Assembly: GCA_018882895.1 (NCBI GenBank)
Contig: VERF01000006.1
Location: forward strand, 1-64,000
Source of the DNA: Candidatus Kapaibacterium sp.
GTDB taxonomy: Bacteria; Bacteroidota; Ignavibacteria; Kapaibacteriales; Kapaibacteriaceae
Direction: 5' to 3'
DNA: 64,000 nt
Position numbers and translations under genes: made by a program. Of the stretch, positions 41,401 through 52,139 are shown in pieces (the first letter of the stretch is position 1; each line of letters opens with the position of its first letter). The notes beneath the pieces were generated by a model. It was not told the origin of the DNA. It saw only the letters and a list, made by a program, of their open reading frames with translations, and did not search any database.

Positions 41401-41422
41401 GAAACAGACAGGACAAGACACG

Positions 41423-41453
41423 CGAGGAGGGGTTAAAATCCCTCCTCGTTTTT
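41423..41453 (+). terminator. Intrinsic terminator of tuf
   Basis: CGAGGAGGG-GTTAAAAT-CCCTCCTCG-TTTTT. Confidence 0.88.
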
Positions 41454-41500
41454 GTCTCCGAACGAACCTCCAAGTGGGAGAATTCCGGGAGAATTACTGA

Positions 41501-41809
41501 GTGGCAACGCAACGCATTCGCATCAAACTTCGCTCGTACGATCACAACCTGATTGATCGTTCGGCAGAGCGCATCGTCCGCACCGTCAAGCAAACCGGGG
41601 CTGTTGTTTCCGGGCCTATTCCATTGCCGACGGAACGTTCTATCTACACCGTGCTGCGTTCGCCGCACGTAGACAAGAAGTCCCGTGAGCAGTTCGAGGC
41701 CCGTGTGCACAAGCGCGTGATCGACATCTTCAGCAGCACGCCGAAGACCATCGATGCGCTGATGCGTCTCGAATTGCCGGCCGGAGTTGATGTGGAAGTG
41801 AAAGTCTAG
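41501..41809 (+). CDS. rpsJ: 30S ribosomal protein S10 (GTG start)
   Basis: [42 protein letters not shown]. Confidence 0.97.
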   Translation: MATQRIRIKLRSYDHNLIDRSAERIVRTVKQTGAVVSGPIPLPTERSIYTVLRSPHVDKKSREQFEARVHKRVIDIFSSTPKTIDALMRLELPAGVDVEVKV

Positions 41810-41822
41810 GAGTAAGCGGACA

Positions 41823-42443
41823 ATGAGTGCAATTCTCGGACGCAAATTGGGCATGACGAGCATCTTCTCAGAAGATGGCGTATTCGTACCGTGTACGGTT
41901 ATCGAAGCTGGTCCATGCCCAGTGGTCCAAATCAAAACAAAAGACAACGACGGTTACGACTCAGTGCAGCTCGGTTTCGAACCGATTGCAGAGCGCAAGG
42001 TCAATCGGCCGGAAGCCGGACACTTCGCCAAGCACGAAGTGGAGGCTACTCGGCATCTGAAGGAGTTCCGTCAGCTTGTTGACAAGGTCAAGAACGGCGA
42101 CATCGTAACGGTCGAGTCGTTCGCGGTCGGTGACAAGATCAAGGTCTCGGCTACGAGCAAGGGTAAGGGCTTCCAGGGCGTTGTGCGCCGGCATCACTTC
42201 GGTGGTGTTGGTATGGCAACGCACGGTCAGTCGGACCGTCCTCGTGCTCCGGGTTCGATCGGATCGTCATCGTATCCATCGCGCGTGTTCAAGGGAATGC
42301 GCATGGCCGGTCGCATGGGCGGAACGCGCATTTCGGTGCGCAACCTGACCATCCTTCGTGTGATGCCTGAGCAGAATCTGATCCTCATCAAGGGCAGCAT
42401 TCCGGGCGCCATGAATTCAATAGTTGAAATTGTCAAGCTCTAA
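41823..42443 (+). CDS. rplC: 50S ribosomal protein L3
   Basis: MSAILGRKLGMTSIFSEDG. Confidence 0.97.
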   Translation: MSAILGRKLGMTSIFSEDGVFVPCTVIEAGPCPVVQIKTKDNDGYDSVQLGFEPIAERKVNRPEAGHFAKHEVEATRHLKEFRQLVDKVKNGDIVTVESFAVGDKIKVSATSKGKGFQGVVRRHHFGGVGMATHGQSDRPRAPGSIGSSSYPSRVFKGMRMAGRMGGTRISVRNLTILRVMPEQNLILIKGSIPGAMNSIVEIVKL

Positions 42444-42456
42444 GAAGAACACTACC

Positions 42457-43098
42457 ATGACAGTCGACGTACTGACAAAGGACGGGGCAAAGGCCGGCTC
42501 GATCGAGCTGCCGGCATCCGTCTTCGGCATCGAGCCGAGCGAGCACGCGATGTACCAGGCGGTACGCGCGTACTTGGCAAACCGTCGCCAGGGCACGCAC
42601 AAGAACAAGACGCGCGCCGAGGTGTCGGGTGGCGGCAAGAAGCCATTCAAGCAGAAGGGAACGGGCGGTGCACGTCGTGGAACGAGTCGTTCCCCGCTCA
42701 TGCCGGGCGGTGGAAAGATTCACGGTCCAAAGCCGCACCTGTACACCATTGATCTTCCAATCAAGGTCAAGCGTCTTGCGCGGAAGTCGGCGCTCACGCT
42801 GCGTGCCCGCGAGAACAATCTTGTGGTAATCGAGGATTTCACAATTGCGGCACCAAAGACGCGCGAGATGGCGTCAGTGCTGAAGGCTGTGAACCTTGAA
42901 GGCGCGAAGGTATTGATGCTGTTGCCGAAGGCTGACGACGTGATCGTACGCTCGGCTCGGAACATCGCCGGAGTGTCAACGTTCCCGGCTGATAAGATCT
43001 CTGCATATGACGTGTTGAATCACGGAAAGCTGTTGATCTTCAAGAGCGCAATCGACACTATCGCAAAGTCGTTCGGTGAAGAAGGAGGCGACCAATGA
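42457..43098 (+). CDS. rplD: 50S ribosomal protein L4
   Basis: RQGTHKNKTRAEVSGGGKKPFKQKGTGGARRGTSRSPLMPGGG. Confidence 0.96.
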   Translation: MTVDVLTKDGAKAGSIELPASVFGIEPSEHAMYQAVRAYLANRRQGTHKNKTRAEVSGGGKKPFKQKGTGGARRGTSRSPLMPGGGKIHGPKPHLYTIDLPIKVKRLARKSALTLRARENNLVVIEDFTIAAPKTREMASVLKAVNLEGAKVLMLLPKADDVIVRSARNIAGVSTFPADKISAYDVLNHGKLLIFKSAIDTIAKSFGEEGGDQ

Positions 43099-43397
43099 TC
43101 AATGTATTGCGCAAGCCCCTTCTGACGGAGAAGGCAACCAAGGTTGGACACGCGAACCAGTATGTGTTCGAAGTGGCACCTGAGGCAAACAAGCTTCAGA
43201 TCCGCCAGGCAATCAAGGCAATGTTCGACGTCGATGCTATCAGCGTACGCACTGTGCGTACGAAGGGCAAAGTCAAGACACGCATGACACGTCGCGGAAT
43301 GCAGGTTGGCAGGACCAATCTCAAGAAGAAGGCGTACATCACGCTCAAGCAAGGACAAACGATCGATGTCGTCTCGGGCGAAGGCTCCGAGGACTGA
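43095..43397 (+). CDS. rplW: 50S ribosomal protein L23
   Basis: LRKPLLTEKAT...YVFEVAPEANKLQIRQAIKAMFDV. Confidence 0.96.
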   Translation: MINVLRKPLLTEKATKVGHANQYVFEVAPEANKLQIRQAIKAMFDVDAISVRTVRTKGKVKTRMTRRGMQVGRTNLKKKAYITLKQGQTIDVVSGEGSED

Positions 43398-43427
43398 CCG
43401 TCAATCCAGATACACTGAAGCAGAATC

Positions 43428-44264
43428 ATGGCAACGAGAAATCTCAAACCAATCACGCCGGGAACGCGCTACTACAGCATCAGTACCTTCGACGAAATCA
43501 CAACGTCGAAGCCTGAGAAGAGCCTTCTCGAGCCGATCAAGAAGTCGGGCGGTCGGAACAACACCGGTCGTGTGACGTCACGCCATCGTGGTGGTGGTCA
43601 TAAGCGGATGTACCGCATCATCGATTTCAAGCGAAACAAGCTTGGCATCGAGGCAACGGTCAAGACGATCGAATACGATCCGAACCGCACGTGCCGCATT
43701 GCTCTTCTTGAGTATGCCGATGGTGAAAAGCGCTACATCATTGCTCCGGACAAGGTCAAGGTTGGACAGAAGCTCATGAGCGGTGCAACCGCCGAGCCAA
43801 AGGACGGCAATGCACTTCCACTGAGCAAGATCCCAATCGGTTACTTCGTGCACAACATCGAGATGCGCCCGGGCAAGGGTGGTCAGATGGTACGTTCCGC
43901 CGGAACATCGGCTCAGTTTGTTGGCCTCGACGGCGACAAGGCGCAGCTCAAGCTGCCATCCGGTGAGATCCGTATGGTACCGGCTGTGTGTATGGCTACG
44001 ATCGGAGTTGTCAGCAATGGATCGCACGAGAACATCAGCTACGGCAAGGCAGGACGCATGCGTTGGCTTGGTGTTCGTCCGCAAACGCGCGGTATGGCCA
44101 TGAATCCGATCGATCACCCGAACGGTGGTGGCGAAGGCCGCTCGAAGTCCGGTGGTGGTCGTAAGCATCTGCGCAGTCCTTGGGGTCAGCTTGCAAAGGG
44201 GCTCAAGACACGCAAGAAGAAGAACAAGTCGAATGACATGATCATTCGCAAACGAAACGCGTAA
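43428..44264 (+). CDS. rplB: 50S ribosomal protein L2
   Basis: [40 protein letters not shown]. Confidence 0.98.
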   Translation: MATRNLKPITPGTRYYSISTFDEITTSKPEKSLLEPIKKSGGRNNTGRVTSRHRGGGHKRMYRIIDFKRNKLGIEATVKTIEYDPNRTCRIALLEYADGEKRYIIAPDKVKVGQKLMSGATAEPKDGNALPLSKIPIGYFVHNIEMRPGKGGQMVRSAGTSAQFVGLDGDKAQLKLPSGEIRMVPAVCMATIGVVSNGSHENISYGKAGRMRWLGVRPQTRGMAMNPIDHPNGGGEGRSKSGGGRKHLRSPWGQLAKGLKTRKKKNKSNDMIIRKRNA

Positions 44265-44289
44265 TCACGGAATCGGGAGCTTTTAATCC

Positions 44290-44577
44290 ATGCCTCGCTC
44301 ACTCAAAAAAGAACCATTTGTCAGCTACAAGCTCGCCAAGAAGGTTGCGACGCTGAATGACAGCGGAAAGAAGACCGTCGTCAAGACGTGGTCGCGGGCG
44401 TCGACGATTTCTCCGGAGTTCGTGGGACACACATTCGCCGTTCACAACGGCAACAAGTTCATTCCGGTGTATGTAACGGAGAACATGGTTGGTCACAAGT
44501 TGGGCGAATTCGCTCCAACGCGTACCTACCGCGGTCATGCCGGCAACCGGAAGGATCTCAAAACGGGTAAGAAGTAA
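44290..44577 (+). CDS. rpsS: 30S ribosomal protein S19
   Basis: [15 protein letters not shown]...[51 protein letters not shown]. Confidence 0.97.
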   Translation: MPRSLKKEPFVSYKLAKKVATLNDSGKKTVVKTWSRASTISPEFVGHTFAVHNGNKFIPVYVTENMVGHKLGEFAPTRTYRGHAGNRKDLKTGKK

Positions 44578-44586
44578 GGACGTACG

Positions 44587-44925
44587 ATGGAAGCACGCGC
44601 TATCAAACGGTACAATCGATCTTCGCCGCGCAAGATGCGTCTGGTGGTCGATCTCATTCGGGGCAAGTCGGCTCAAGAGGCACTGAATATCCTTCAGTTC
44701 TCGGACAAGGCGGCTGGGTCCGTGGCAGAGTTGACGTTGAAGTCGGCCATCAGTAACCTGACGGCCAAGGATGCGGGCATCGACCCTGAGTCGATCATGG
44801 TCAAGGAGTGCTTCGTCGATCCGGGGCCGACCATGAAGCGGATCTCGCCAGCACCGATGGGGCGAGCCTATCGCATTCGCAAGCGTTCACATCATCTCAC
44901 CATCATCGTTTCGACGAAACAGTAA
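44587..44925 (+). CDS. rplV: 50S ribosomal protein L22
   Basis: RYNRSSPRKMRLVVDLIRGKSAQEALNIL...GPTMKRISPAPMGRAYRIRKRSHHLTI. Confidence 0.96.
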   Translation: MEARAIKRYNRSSPRKMRLVVDLIRGKSAQEALNILQFSDKAAGSVAELTLKSAISNLTAKDAGIDPESIMVKECFVDPGPTMKRISPAPMGRAYRIRKRSHHLTIIVSTKQ

Positions 44926-44940
44926 GCGGAGTCAGCACAC

Positions 44941-45588
44941 GTGGGTCAGAAGACAAATCCAATCGGGCTGCGCCTCGGAATCATTCGCCAGTGGGAAGCC
45001 AACTGGTTTGATGAGAAGAACGTCGCCGAAAAGCTTCAGGAAGACATCAAGGTACGCGAGTACATCAGGCAGCGTCTCAAGAAGGCAAGTGTGGCTCGCA
45101 TCATCGTCGAGCGCACGGCCAAGCAGCTGCGCGTGACGATCAATACGTCTCGTCCTGGTGTGATCATTGGTCGTTCCGGCAAGGACATTGCGCACCTTGA
45201 AGAGGAGCTCCGCAAGCACACGAACAAGGATGTCAAGGTTCTCATCAGCGAGATCAAGCGTCCGGAGTTGGATGCTCAGCTTGTGGCTGACAACATCGCA
45301 GCGCAGTTGGAAGGCCGTATAAGCTTCCGTCGTGCGATGAAGAATGCGGTCAGCAGTACGATGCGAGTTGGTGCAGAAGGAGTCCGTGTAATGTGTTCGG
45401 GTCGTCTCGGCGGAGCGGACATGACACGTCAGGAGCAGTACAAGGAAGGGCGTGTGCCTCTCCATACGCTCCGGGCTGACATTGACTACGCACAAAGCCG
45501 TGCCGAAACGGTGTACGGTTCGATCGGAGTGAAGGTGTGGATTTGCCGTGGCGACGTCATCGGCAAGCAAAAATCTAAGGAACAGTAA
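44941..45588 (+). CDS. rpsC: 30S ribosomal protein S3 (GTG start)
   Basis: GQKTNPIGLRLGIIRQWEANWF; GRLGGADMTRQEQYKEGRVPLHTLRADIDY. Confidence 0.97.
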   Translation: MGQKTNPIGLRLGIIRQWEANWFDEKNVAEKLQEDIKVREYIRQRLKKASVARIIVERTAKQLRVTINTSRPGVIIGRSGKDIAHLEEELRKHTNKDVKVLISEIKRPELDAQLVADNIAAQLEGRISFRRAMKNAVSSTMRVGAEGVRVMCSGRLGGADMTRQEQYKEGRVPLHTLRADIDYAQSRAETVYGSIGVKVWICRGDVIGKQKSKEQ

Positions 45589-45612
45589 AGAAGTCAGGCA
45601 GAAGGCAACGAC

Positions 45613-46032
45613 ATGCTTATCCCAAAACGAGTAAAACACCGCAAAACACAGCGTGGTCGCCGACGTGGCAAGGCCTATCGCGGTTCGACGGTAGCTTTTG
45701 GATCCTTCGGATTGAAGGCTCTTGAGGCCGCGTGGATCACTAACCGCCAGATCGAGTCGGCCCGTATCGCCATCAACCGCTATCTGCGTCGTGACGGCAA
45801 GGTGTGGATTCGAATCTTCCCCGACAAGCCGGTCACGAAGAAGCCGGCAGAAACCCGAATGGGTTCTGGAAAGGGAAATCCAGAGTTCTGGGTGGCTGTA
45901 GTGAAGCCGGGTCGCATCCTGTTCGAGATCGACGGAGTGACCAAGGAGCGTGCTGAAGAGGCCGTTCGTCTGGCGATCAACAAGCTGCCGATCAAGTGCA
46001 AGTTCGTCCAACGTGTTGATTTGGAGGCCTAA
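45613..46032 (+). CDS. rplP: 50S ribosomal protein L16
   Basis: [43 protein letters not shown]. Confidence 0.97.
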   Translation: MLIPKRVKHRKTQRGRRRGKAYRGSTVAFGSFGLKALEAAWITNRQIESARIAINRYLRRDGKVWIRIFPDKPVTKKPAETRMGSGKGNPEFWVAVVKPGRILFEIDGVTKERAEEAVRLAINKLPIKCKFVQRVDLEA

Positions 46033-46034
46033 TC

Positions 46035-46241
46035 ATGAAGTCACGCAAGGCATCGGACCTACGGTCACTTACGACGGAAGAATTGACGTCGTTCATGAAC
46101 GAGAGCATTGAGAACATCACACGTCTTCGTTTTCAGCTTGTGCTCGGTCAGCTGCAGGACTCCGGCAGCATCAAGACGCTCCGCAAGGACATTGCACGGA
46201 TGAAGACGATCCTGCATGAGCGTACAAGCAACGCCAATTGA
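46035..46241 (+). CDS. rpmC: 50S ribosomal protein L29
   Basis: [19 protein letters not shown]...[31 protein letters not shown]. Confidence 0.93.
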   Translation: MKSRKASDLRSLTTEELTSFMNESIENITRLRFQLVLGQLQDSGSIKTLRKDIARMKTILHERTSNAN

Positions 46242-46255
46242 ACTGGAAGAAAATC

Positions 46256-46537
46256 ATGTCAGAAGAAACGTCAACAACGCAACAGAAGACATCGCGCCGC
46301 AAGATTCGCGTCGGGAAGGTCGTCAGCAACAAGGCTGACAAGACCATAGTGGTTCGCATTGAACGTCAGGTGGCGCACCCGCTCTACCGCAAGTACTTCA
46401 AGCAGTCAACGAAGGTCATGGCACACGATCCGAACAACGAGTGCAACATTGGCGACACGGTCAAGGTGATCGAGCATCGCCCCCTGAGTGCTCGCAAGCG
46501 GTGGGCACTGGTGGAAATCATCCAACGGGCGCAGTAA
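46256..46537 (+). CDS. rpsQ: 30S ribosomal protein S17
   Basis: [44 protein letters not shown]. Confidence 0.96.
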   Translation: MSEETSTTQQKTSRRKIRVGKVVSNKADKTIVVRIERQVAHPLYRKYFKQSTKVMAHDPNNECNIGDTVKVIEHRPLSARKRWALVEIIQRAQ

Positions 46538-46549
46538 GGGAGCAGAACA

Positions 46550-46918
46550 ATGATTCAAGAGGAAACAAATCTTGTTGTCGCCGACAACTCCGGAGCCAGG
46601 AAGCTTCGTTGCATCCGGGTCCTAGGCGGGCATGGCAAGCGCTATGCGTCGGTCGGTGACATCATCGTGTGCTCGGTGAAGGCAGCATTGCCAGCCGGTG
46701 CCGTCAAGAAGGGCGAAGTGGTCAAGGCCGTTGTCGTCCGTACAAAGAAGGAGATCCGCCGCCGCGATGGGTCGTTCATCCGATTCGATGAGAACGCAGC
46801 GGTTGTGATCAACAACAACAACGATCCTCGTGGTACGCGCATTTTCGGGCCAGTGGCCCGTGAACTCCGTGAGCGCGCCTTCATGAAGATCATTTCGCTG
46901 GCACCAGAGGTACTCTGA
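46550..46918 (+). CDS. rplN: 50S ribosomal protein L14
   Basis: [27 protein letters not shown]. Confidence 0.97.
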   Translation: MIQEETNLVVADNSGARKLRCIRVLGGHGKRYASVGDIIVCSVKAALPAGAVKKGEVVKAVVVRTKKEIRRRDGSFIRFDENAAVVINNNNDPRGTRIFGPVARELRERAFMKIISLAPEVL

Positions 46919-46926
46919 GGAAGATC

Positions 46927-47262
46927 ATGAAGCTGAAGATCAAAAAGGGCGACGAAGTTGTCGTCATCACAGGCAAGAACCGCGGAGATCGTGGACGCGT
47001 CCTTATGGTCATGCCATCGACGATGCGTGTGCTTGTCGAGGGCGTGAACATCCAAAAGAAGGCAGTGCGTCCATCCCCGAAGCATCCAAACGGTGGCATC
47101 ATCGAGATGGAAGGGTCGATCCACTACTCCAACGTGCAGCTAGCCGAAAAGTACGACGGTTCAACCCGTCGGGCATCGGCCAAAGCGGCCACAAAGCCGG
47201 CCGCCAAGACCGCCTCGAAGTCGAAGGCGAAGTCGAAGGCAAAGGCCGAAACCGAAGACTAA
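46927..47262 (+). CDS. rplX: 50S ribosomal protein L24 with Lys/Ala-rich C-terminal tail
   Basis: KKGDEVVVITGKNRGDRGRVLMVMPSTMRVLVEGVNIQKKAVRPS; tail AKAATKPAAKTASKSKAKSKAKAETED. Confidence 0.95.
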   Translation: MKLKIKKGDEVVVITGKNRGDRGRVLMVMPSTMRVLVEGVNIQKKAVRPSPKHPNGGIIEMEGSIHYSNVQLAEKYDGSTRRASAKAATKPAAKTASKSKAKSKAKAETED

Positions 47263-47291
47263 TCCGACAGTGACGAAGGAATCAACTGACC

Positions 47292-47915
47292 ATGGCTAAG
47301 ACAACAACAAAGCGGGATCAATTCAAGCCCGAGGGCCCACGCCTCGAGGAGATCGCCGATGTACGTGTACCGGCCCGCCTCCATGCATTTTATCAGGAGA
47401 CGGTCGTACCGGCACTGATGCAGCGCTTCAACTACTCAAGCATCATGCAGGTGCCGAAGCTGGAGAAGATTGCCATCAACATCGGTGTTGGACAGGCGAC
47501 CCAGGATGCGAAGCTTCTGCAGGCAGCCGTCAACGAGTTGGAACTGATCGTTGGTCAGCGTCCGGCAGTATCACGCGCCCGGAAGTCGATCGCGAACTTC
47601 AAGCTGCGCGAAGGAATGCCTATCGGTGCCCGTGTCACACTGCGCCGTGCGCACATGTTCGAGTTCCTTGATCGGTTCATCAACATTGCTGCGCCACGTA
47701 TTCGTGACTTCCGCGGGTTCTCCGACAAGAGCTTTGATGGTCGGGGCAACTTCACGATCGGTATCAAGGAGCAGATCATTTTCCCTGAGATCGACGTTGA
47801 TAAGGTGTCAAAGATTCAAGGCATGGACATCACGTTTGTGACGTCCGCCAAGAGCGACGAGGAGGCATACGCGCTTCTTCAGGAGTTTGGCTTCCCATTC
47901 CGTAAACGTGACTAA
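47292..47915 (+). CDS. rplE: 50S ribosomal protein L5
   Basis: [20 protein letters not shown]...[36 protein letters not shown]. Confidence 0.97.
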   Translation: MAKTTTKRDQFKPEGPRLEEIADVRVPARLHAFYQETVVPALMQRFNYSSIMQVPKLEKIAINIGVGQATQDAKLLQAAVNELELIVGQRPAVSRARKSIANFKLREGMPIGARVTLRRAHMFEFLDRFINIAAPRIRDFRGFSDKSFDGRGNFTIGIKEQIIFPEIDVDKVSKIQGMDITFVTSAKSDEEAYALLQEFGFPFRKRD

Positions 47916-47935
47916 CAGAACAGCGAGAACAGTTC

Positions 47936-48205
47936 ATGGCGAAAACATCAATCATCGCTCGCAATAAGAAGCGCATTCGTCTGGTGGCGAAGTATGCCGA
48001 ACGCCGTGCTGCCCTCAAGGCTGCCGGCGACATGGTCGGCCTGCAAAAGCTGCCACGCAACAGCTCACCTACGCGTGTCCGTAGCCGGTGCCTGATGACC
48101 GGACGGGGCAAGGGCGTGTACCGCAAGTACGGCCTCTGTCGCAATATGTTCCGGCTCCTTGCCCTCGAAGGAAAGATCCCCGGAATGCGCAAGGCGAGCT
48201 GGTAA
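47936..48205 (+). CDS. rpsN: 30S ribosomal protein S14 (long form)
   Basis: [51 protein letters not shown]. Confidence 0.95.
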   Translation: MAKTSIIARNKKRIRLVAKYAERRAALKAAGDMVGLQKLPRNSSPTRVRSRCLMTGRGKGVYRKYGLCRNMFRLLALEGKIPGMRKASW

Positions 48206-48243
48206 TCCAACGGTTTTTTGAACACGACCAACGACGACGAAGT

Positions 48244-48639
48244 ATGCCAGTCACAGACACAATCTCAGACTTTCTGACGCGTATTCGCAACGCTTCAGCC
48301 GCGCGGCACAAGAGTGTCGATATACCATCATCGAACCTCAAGATCGCCATAGCGGAGATACTCAGGGACCAGGGTTACATTCAGGACTTCAGCAAGTCCG
48401 AAGATGGAAAGCAGGGTGTTTTGAGTCTCAAGCTCCGTTACTTCTACGGGCAGCCCGTGATCCGCGAGATCCAAAGGGTTAGCAAGCCGGGACGGCGCAT
48501 TTATGCACCGGTCGACCGACTGCCGCGAGTCCGTAACGGCCTTGGAATTGCGATCATCTCGACCCCTCGCGGCGTGATGACTGACAAGCAGGCACGCCGT
48601 GAGAACGTAGGCGGCGAAGTTCTGTGCACCATCTGGTAA
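48244..48639 (+). CDS. rpsH: 30S ribosomal protein S8
   Basis: TDTISDFLTRIRNASAARHKSVDIPSSNLKIAIAEILRDQGYI; LGIAIISTPRGVMTDKQARRENVGGEVLCTIW. Confidence 0.96.
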   Translation: MPVTDTISDFLTRIRNASAARHKSVDIPSSNLKIAIAEILRDQGYIQDFSKSEDGKQGVLSLKLRYFYGQPVIREIQRVSKPGRRIYAPVDRLPRVRNGLGIAIISTPRGVMTDKQARRENVGGEVLCTIW

Positions 48640-48663
48640 GAAGAGAACGAGGAGCAACACATC

Positions 48664-49203
48664 ATGTCACGAGTAGGTAAAAAGCCCATCACGATCCCGT
48701 CGAACGTCACAGTGAAGTTCGATGCTGGTATCTGCGCGGTCAAGGGGCCGAAGGGCGATTTGACATTTGCTGTCGACGCAACGATCACGCCTCAGCTTGA
48801 GAACGGCACTTTGACGTTCGTTCGGGCGAACGACGACAAGAGAGTCCGTGCACTTCATGGTCTGACGCGTGCACATGTTGCATGGATGGTCGATGGAGTA
48901 GTCAACGGATTCACAAAGAACCTCTCGATCGAAGGCGTCGGATACAAGGTCGAATTGCGCGGAAAGAATCTTCTTCTGTCGCTCGGCTTTTCACATCCGA
49001 TCCTGTTCATGCCCCCTGACGGAGTGGAATTCGCTGTGGCTACGCCGACGGCATTCTCGGTCAAAGGCATCAACAAGCATCTTGTCGGTGAAGTTGCCGC
49101 CAAGGTCCGCAAGCTTCGTCCACCAGAGCCGTACAAGGGCAAGGGTATTCGCTACGAAGGTGAATACATCCGTCGCAAGGCCGGTAAGTCAGCCGGTAAG
49201 TAA
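48664..49203 (+). CDS. rplF: 50S ribosomal protein L6
   Basis: [45 protein letters not shown]. Confidence 0.97.
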   Translation: MSRVGKKPITIPSNVTVKFDAGICAVKGPKGDLTFAVDATITPQLENGTLTFVRANDDKRVRALHGLTRAHVAWMVDGVVNGFTKNLSIEGVGYKVELRGKNLLLSLGFSHPILFMPPDGVEFAVATPTAFSVKGINKHLVGEVAAKVRKLRPPEPYKGKGIRYEGEYIRRKAGKSAGK

Positions 49204-49217
49204 GGAGAAAGCACGAA

Positions 49218-49586
49218 ATGAATCGCATCAAACTCAAAGGTGTCCGTCACGCTCGTCGCGATCGCCGTGTCCGCAAGGATATCTCGGGTACTCCGGGTCG
49301 TCCACGTCTGACGGTGTTTCGCTCACTGAAGCACATCTACGCCCAAGTGATCGACGATGTGTCGGCGCGCACACTGGTCTCTGCATCAACTGCAGATGCG
49401 GACATCCGCGCCAAGGCAGCCGGTCTGTCGAAGGTCGAAGAAAGTCGCCTTGTTGGTGCGCTCCTTGCCGAGCGTGCAAAGGCAGCGAACGTTACGACGG
49501 TCGCGTTCGACCGCAACGGATTCCTGTATCATGGGCGCGTCAAGGCCTTGGCCGACGCTGCTCGTGAGGGCGGACTTGATTTCTAA
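49218..49586 (+). CDS. rplR: 50S ribosomal protein L18
   Basis: [46 protein letters not shown]. Confidence 0.96.
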   Translation: MNRIKLKGVRHARRDRRVRKDISGTPGRPRLTVFRSLKHIYAQVIDDVSARTLVSASTADADIRAKAAGLSKVEESRLVGALLAERAKAANVTTVAFDRNGFLYHGRVKALADAAREGGLDF

Positions 49587-49612
49587 CGAAGTAAGAAACG
49601 GAGAACAGTTAC

Positions 49613-50116
49613 GTGGCAAAGCAAAAACTCTCTGATCTGAGCCTGAAGGACAAGATCGTCTACGTTGGCCGCACGGCCAAGGTGGTCAAGGGTGGGCGTC
49701 GATTCAACTTCTCGGCCATGGTCGTCGTCGGCGACGAGCAAGGTCATGTAGGCTATGGCCTCGGCAAGGCCGGCGAAGTATCGAACGCTGTTACTAAGGC
49801 AACTGATGCCGCCAAGAAATCGGTCGTTAAGGTTCGTATCGAGAACGGTACAATTCCCCACGAAGTCATCGGACGCTTTGGTGCAGCTCGTGTTCTGATC
49901 CGTCCTGCAACTCCTGGTACGGGTGTTATCGCTGCCGGTGGCGTTCGTGCCATCCTGGAATTGGCAGGAGTCAAGGACGTTCTGACCAAGTCCCAAGGAT
50001 CGTCGAATCCCCACAACACTGTGAAGGCAACGATGGACGCACTCATGCAGCTCGAAGATGCAGCTGCAGTTGCGGCACGCCGCGGCGTAAGCATCGAAAA
50101 GGTTCTACACGGCTAA
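49613..50116 (+). CDS. rpsE: 30S ribosomal protein S5 (GTG start)
   Basis: [39 protein letters not shown]. Confidence 0.97.
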   Translation: MAKQKLSDLSLKDKIVYVGRTAKVVKGGRRFNFSAMVVVGDEQGHVGYGLGKAGEVSNAVTKATDAAKKSVVKVRIENGTIPHEVIGRFGAARVLIRPATPGTGVIAAGGVRAILELAGVKDVLTKSQGSSNPHNTVKATMDALMQLEDAAAVAARRGVSIEKVLHG

Positions 50117-50136
50117 GCGAAGGAGCGAACATTACC

Positions 50137-50319
50137 ATGAAACTCAAGATCACACAAGTCAGGTCGTCGATCGGCGCACTGAAGGCTCACAAGGAGACCA
50201 TCAAGGCTCTTGGTCTAGGACGCCCGAACTACGTTTCGATCAAGCCGAAGAACCCCCAGATTTTGGGAATGGTGAACGCTGTTCGCCATCTCGTGACTGT
50301 TGAAGAGATCGCAGACTGA
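50137..50319 (+). CDS. rpmD: 50S ribosomal protein L30
   Basis: MKLKITQVRSSIGALKAHKETIKALGLGRPN. Confidence 0.94.
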   Translation: MKLKITQVRSSIGALKAHKETIKALGLGRPNYVSIKPKNPQILGMVNAVRHLVTVEEIAD

Positions 50320-50327
50320 GGCAAACA

Positions 50328-50789
50328 ATGAAACACATCGGAAATCTTTCGCCCGCTCCGGGCTCACGTCACAAGAAGAAGCGCGTAGGTCGCGGTGCTG
50401 GCTCAGGCCACGGCGGAACGGCTACACGCGGTCACAAGGGACACCAGTCTCGTAGTGGCGGACATCAGAGTCGCGGCTTCGAGGGCGGCCAAATGACGCT
50501 TACGCGTCGCATCCCAAAGTTCGGCTTCACGAACATCAACCGCGTTGAGTATCAGGAAGTGAACGTAGCGACACTCCAGCGCCTGGTTGATGAGAAGAGG
50601 ATCACCGACGGCGTAGTGTCGAAGGATGTGCTGCTCCGCCTCGGGGTGATTCGCATCAAGTCGGCACCGGTGAAGATCCTCGGTAACGGCGATCTTGCTG
50701 CCACACTGAATGTGTCATGCGACAAGATCTCAGCCGCTGCAAAGAGTAAGATCGAATCTGCCGGAGGAGCGGTAACCGTTCATGGCTAA
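50328..50789 (+). CDS. rplO: 50S ribosomal protein L15
   Basis: LSPAPGSRHKKKRVGRGAGSGHGGTATRGHKGHQSRSG. Confidence 0.96.
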   Translation: MKHIGNLSPAPGSRHKKKRVGRGAGSGHGGTATRGHKGHQSRSGGHQSRGFEGGQMTLTRRIPKFGFTNINRVEYQEVNVATLQRLVDEKRITDGVVSKDVLLRLGVIRIKSAPVKILGNGDLAATLNVSCDKISAAAKSKIESAGGAVTVHG

Positions 50790-52134
50790 CATCGTGACCA
50801 CTTTCCGGAACATGTTCCGGATCGACGAGCTTCGCGATCGCATCATCTTTACGCTGATCGCGCTGCTTGCCGTGCGCGTTGGGTCGCTCATCGCGATCCC
50901 CGGCATCGACACGGCATCGCTCAAGGCCGCTGTTGAGGCGAATTCTGCCGACAGCGGCATTTTCCAGATATACAACCTCTTCGTAGGTGGTGCATTCGAG
51001 AATGCCGCCATCTTCGCGCTGGGTATCATGCCGTACATCTCGGCTAGCATCATCTTGCAGATCGGTGGAGTTGTGCTTCCACAGCTCCAAAAGATGCAGC
51101 GCGAAGGAGATGACGGACGCCGTAAGATCAATCAGCTGACGCGTGTTCTGACGATCCCGATTGCTGCTTTGCAGGCATGGGGCGTGACGATCAAGCTTGT
51201 CAATGACTACCCCGGCTCTATCCCAGATCCCGGTTTCTTTTGGACGATCACCAGCGTATTCATCCTGACAGCCGGTACGGTTGGCCTGATGTGGATCGGT
51301 GAGCAGATCACAGATCGCGGTCTTGGCAATGGTATCTCTCTGATCATCTTCATCGGCATTATCTCGCGTCTTCCTGTCGGACTGTATCAGCAGTTCGTCA
51401 CGTCGGCCAGCAGTGGCGCCGGGATGATCGGTCGGGAACTCGTTGTGTCAGCGATATTCCTTGTGCTTTTGCTGGGCATCATTGCCGCGGTTGTTCTTAT
51501 CACGCAAGGGGCTCGCCGGATTCCCGTCCAGTATGCTAAGCGCGTAGTTGGACGTAAGGTCTACGGCGGTACGACGCAGTACATTCCTCTTCGTGTGAAT
51601 ACGGCCGGCGTCATGCCGATCATCTTCGCACAGTCAATTCTGTTCATTCCTGGTACGATCGCGTCATTCTTTCCAGAGGCGGAATTCCTCCGCTCGGTTG
51701 AGATCGCGCTGCGTCCCGACGGATTCCTCTATTCGCTGATCTACGGTCTGATGATCGTCTTCTTCACCTACTTCTACACGGCCATCGCATTCAACCCGAA
51801 GGAAGTGTCGGACAACATGAAGAAGAACGGTGGCTTCATCCCGGGCGTTCGTCCCGGAGAAGCAACCTCTGAATACATTGAAAACATTCTGACGCGAATC
51901 ACGCTGCCCGGGGCGATTTTCCTTGCGATCATCGCCATTCTACCGACGTTCGCGATGAACGTCCTGACCGTGCAACCTGAACTCGCATCGTTCTTTGGCG
52001 GAACTAGTCTTCTCATTGTCGTTGGTGTGGCTCTCGACACGCTCCAACAGATCGAATCTTATCTCTTGATGCGTCATTACGACGGATTCATGAAGACAGG
52101 CAAGATCAGGGGGCGCGCAGGAGTTACGTCCTGA
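50782..52134 (+). CDS. secY: Preprotein translocase subunit SecY
   Basis: MFRIDELRDRIIFTLIALLAVRVGSLIAIPGID; GIMPYISASIILQ; GLGNGISLIIFIGI. Confidence 0.97.
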   Translation: MANIVTTFRNMFRIDELRDRIIFTLIALLAVRVGSLIAIPGIDTASLKAAVEANSADSGIFQIYNLFVGGAFENAAIFALGIMPYISASIILQIGGVVLPQLQKMQREGDDGRRKINQLTRVLTIPIAALQAWGVTIKLVNDYPGSIPDPGFFWTITSVFILTAGTVGLMWIGEQITDRGLGNGISLIIFIGIISRLPVGLYQQFVTSASSGAGMIGRELVVSAIFLVLLLGIIAAVVLITQGARRIPVQYAKRVVGRKVYGGTTQYIPLRVNTAGVMPIIFAQSILFIPGTIASFFPEAEFLRSVEIALRPDGFLYSLIYGLMIVFFTYFYTAIAFNPKEVSDNMKKNGGFIPGVRPGEATSEYIENILTRITLPGAIFLAIIAILPTFAMNVLTVQPELASFFGGTSLLIVVGVALDTLQQIESYLLMRHYDGFMKTGKIRGRAGVTS

Positions 52135-52139
52135 CGTCG

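Noticed and set aside
40330-41421. 363-aa ORF antisense to tuf
   Set aside because: Mirror of a strongly codon-biased EF-Tu gene; no recognisable domain; typical shadow ORF.
44932-46011. 359-aa ORF antisense to rpsC/rplP
   Set aside because: Entirely opposite two certain ribosomal protein genes; shadow ORF from codon bias.
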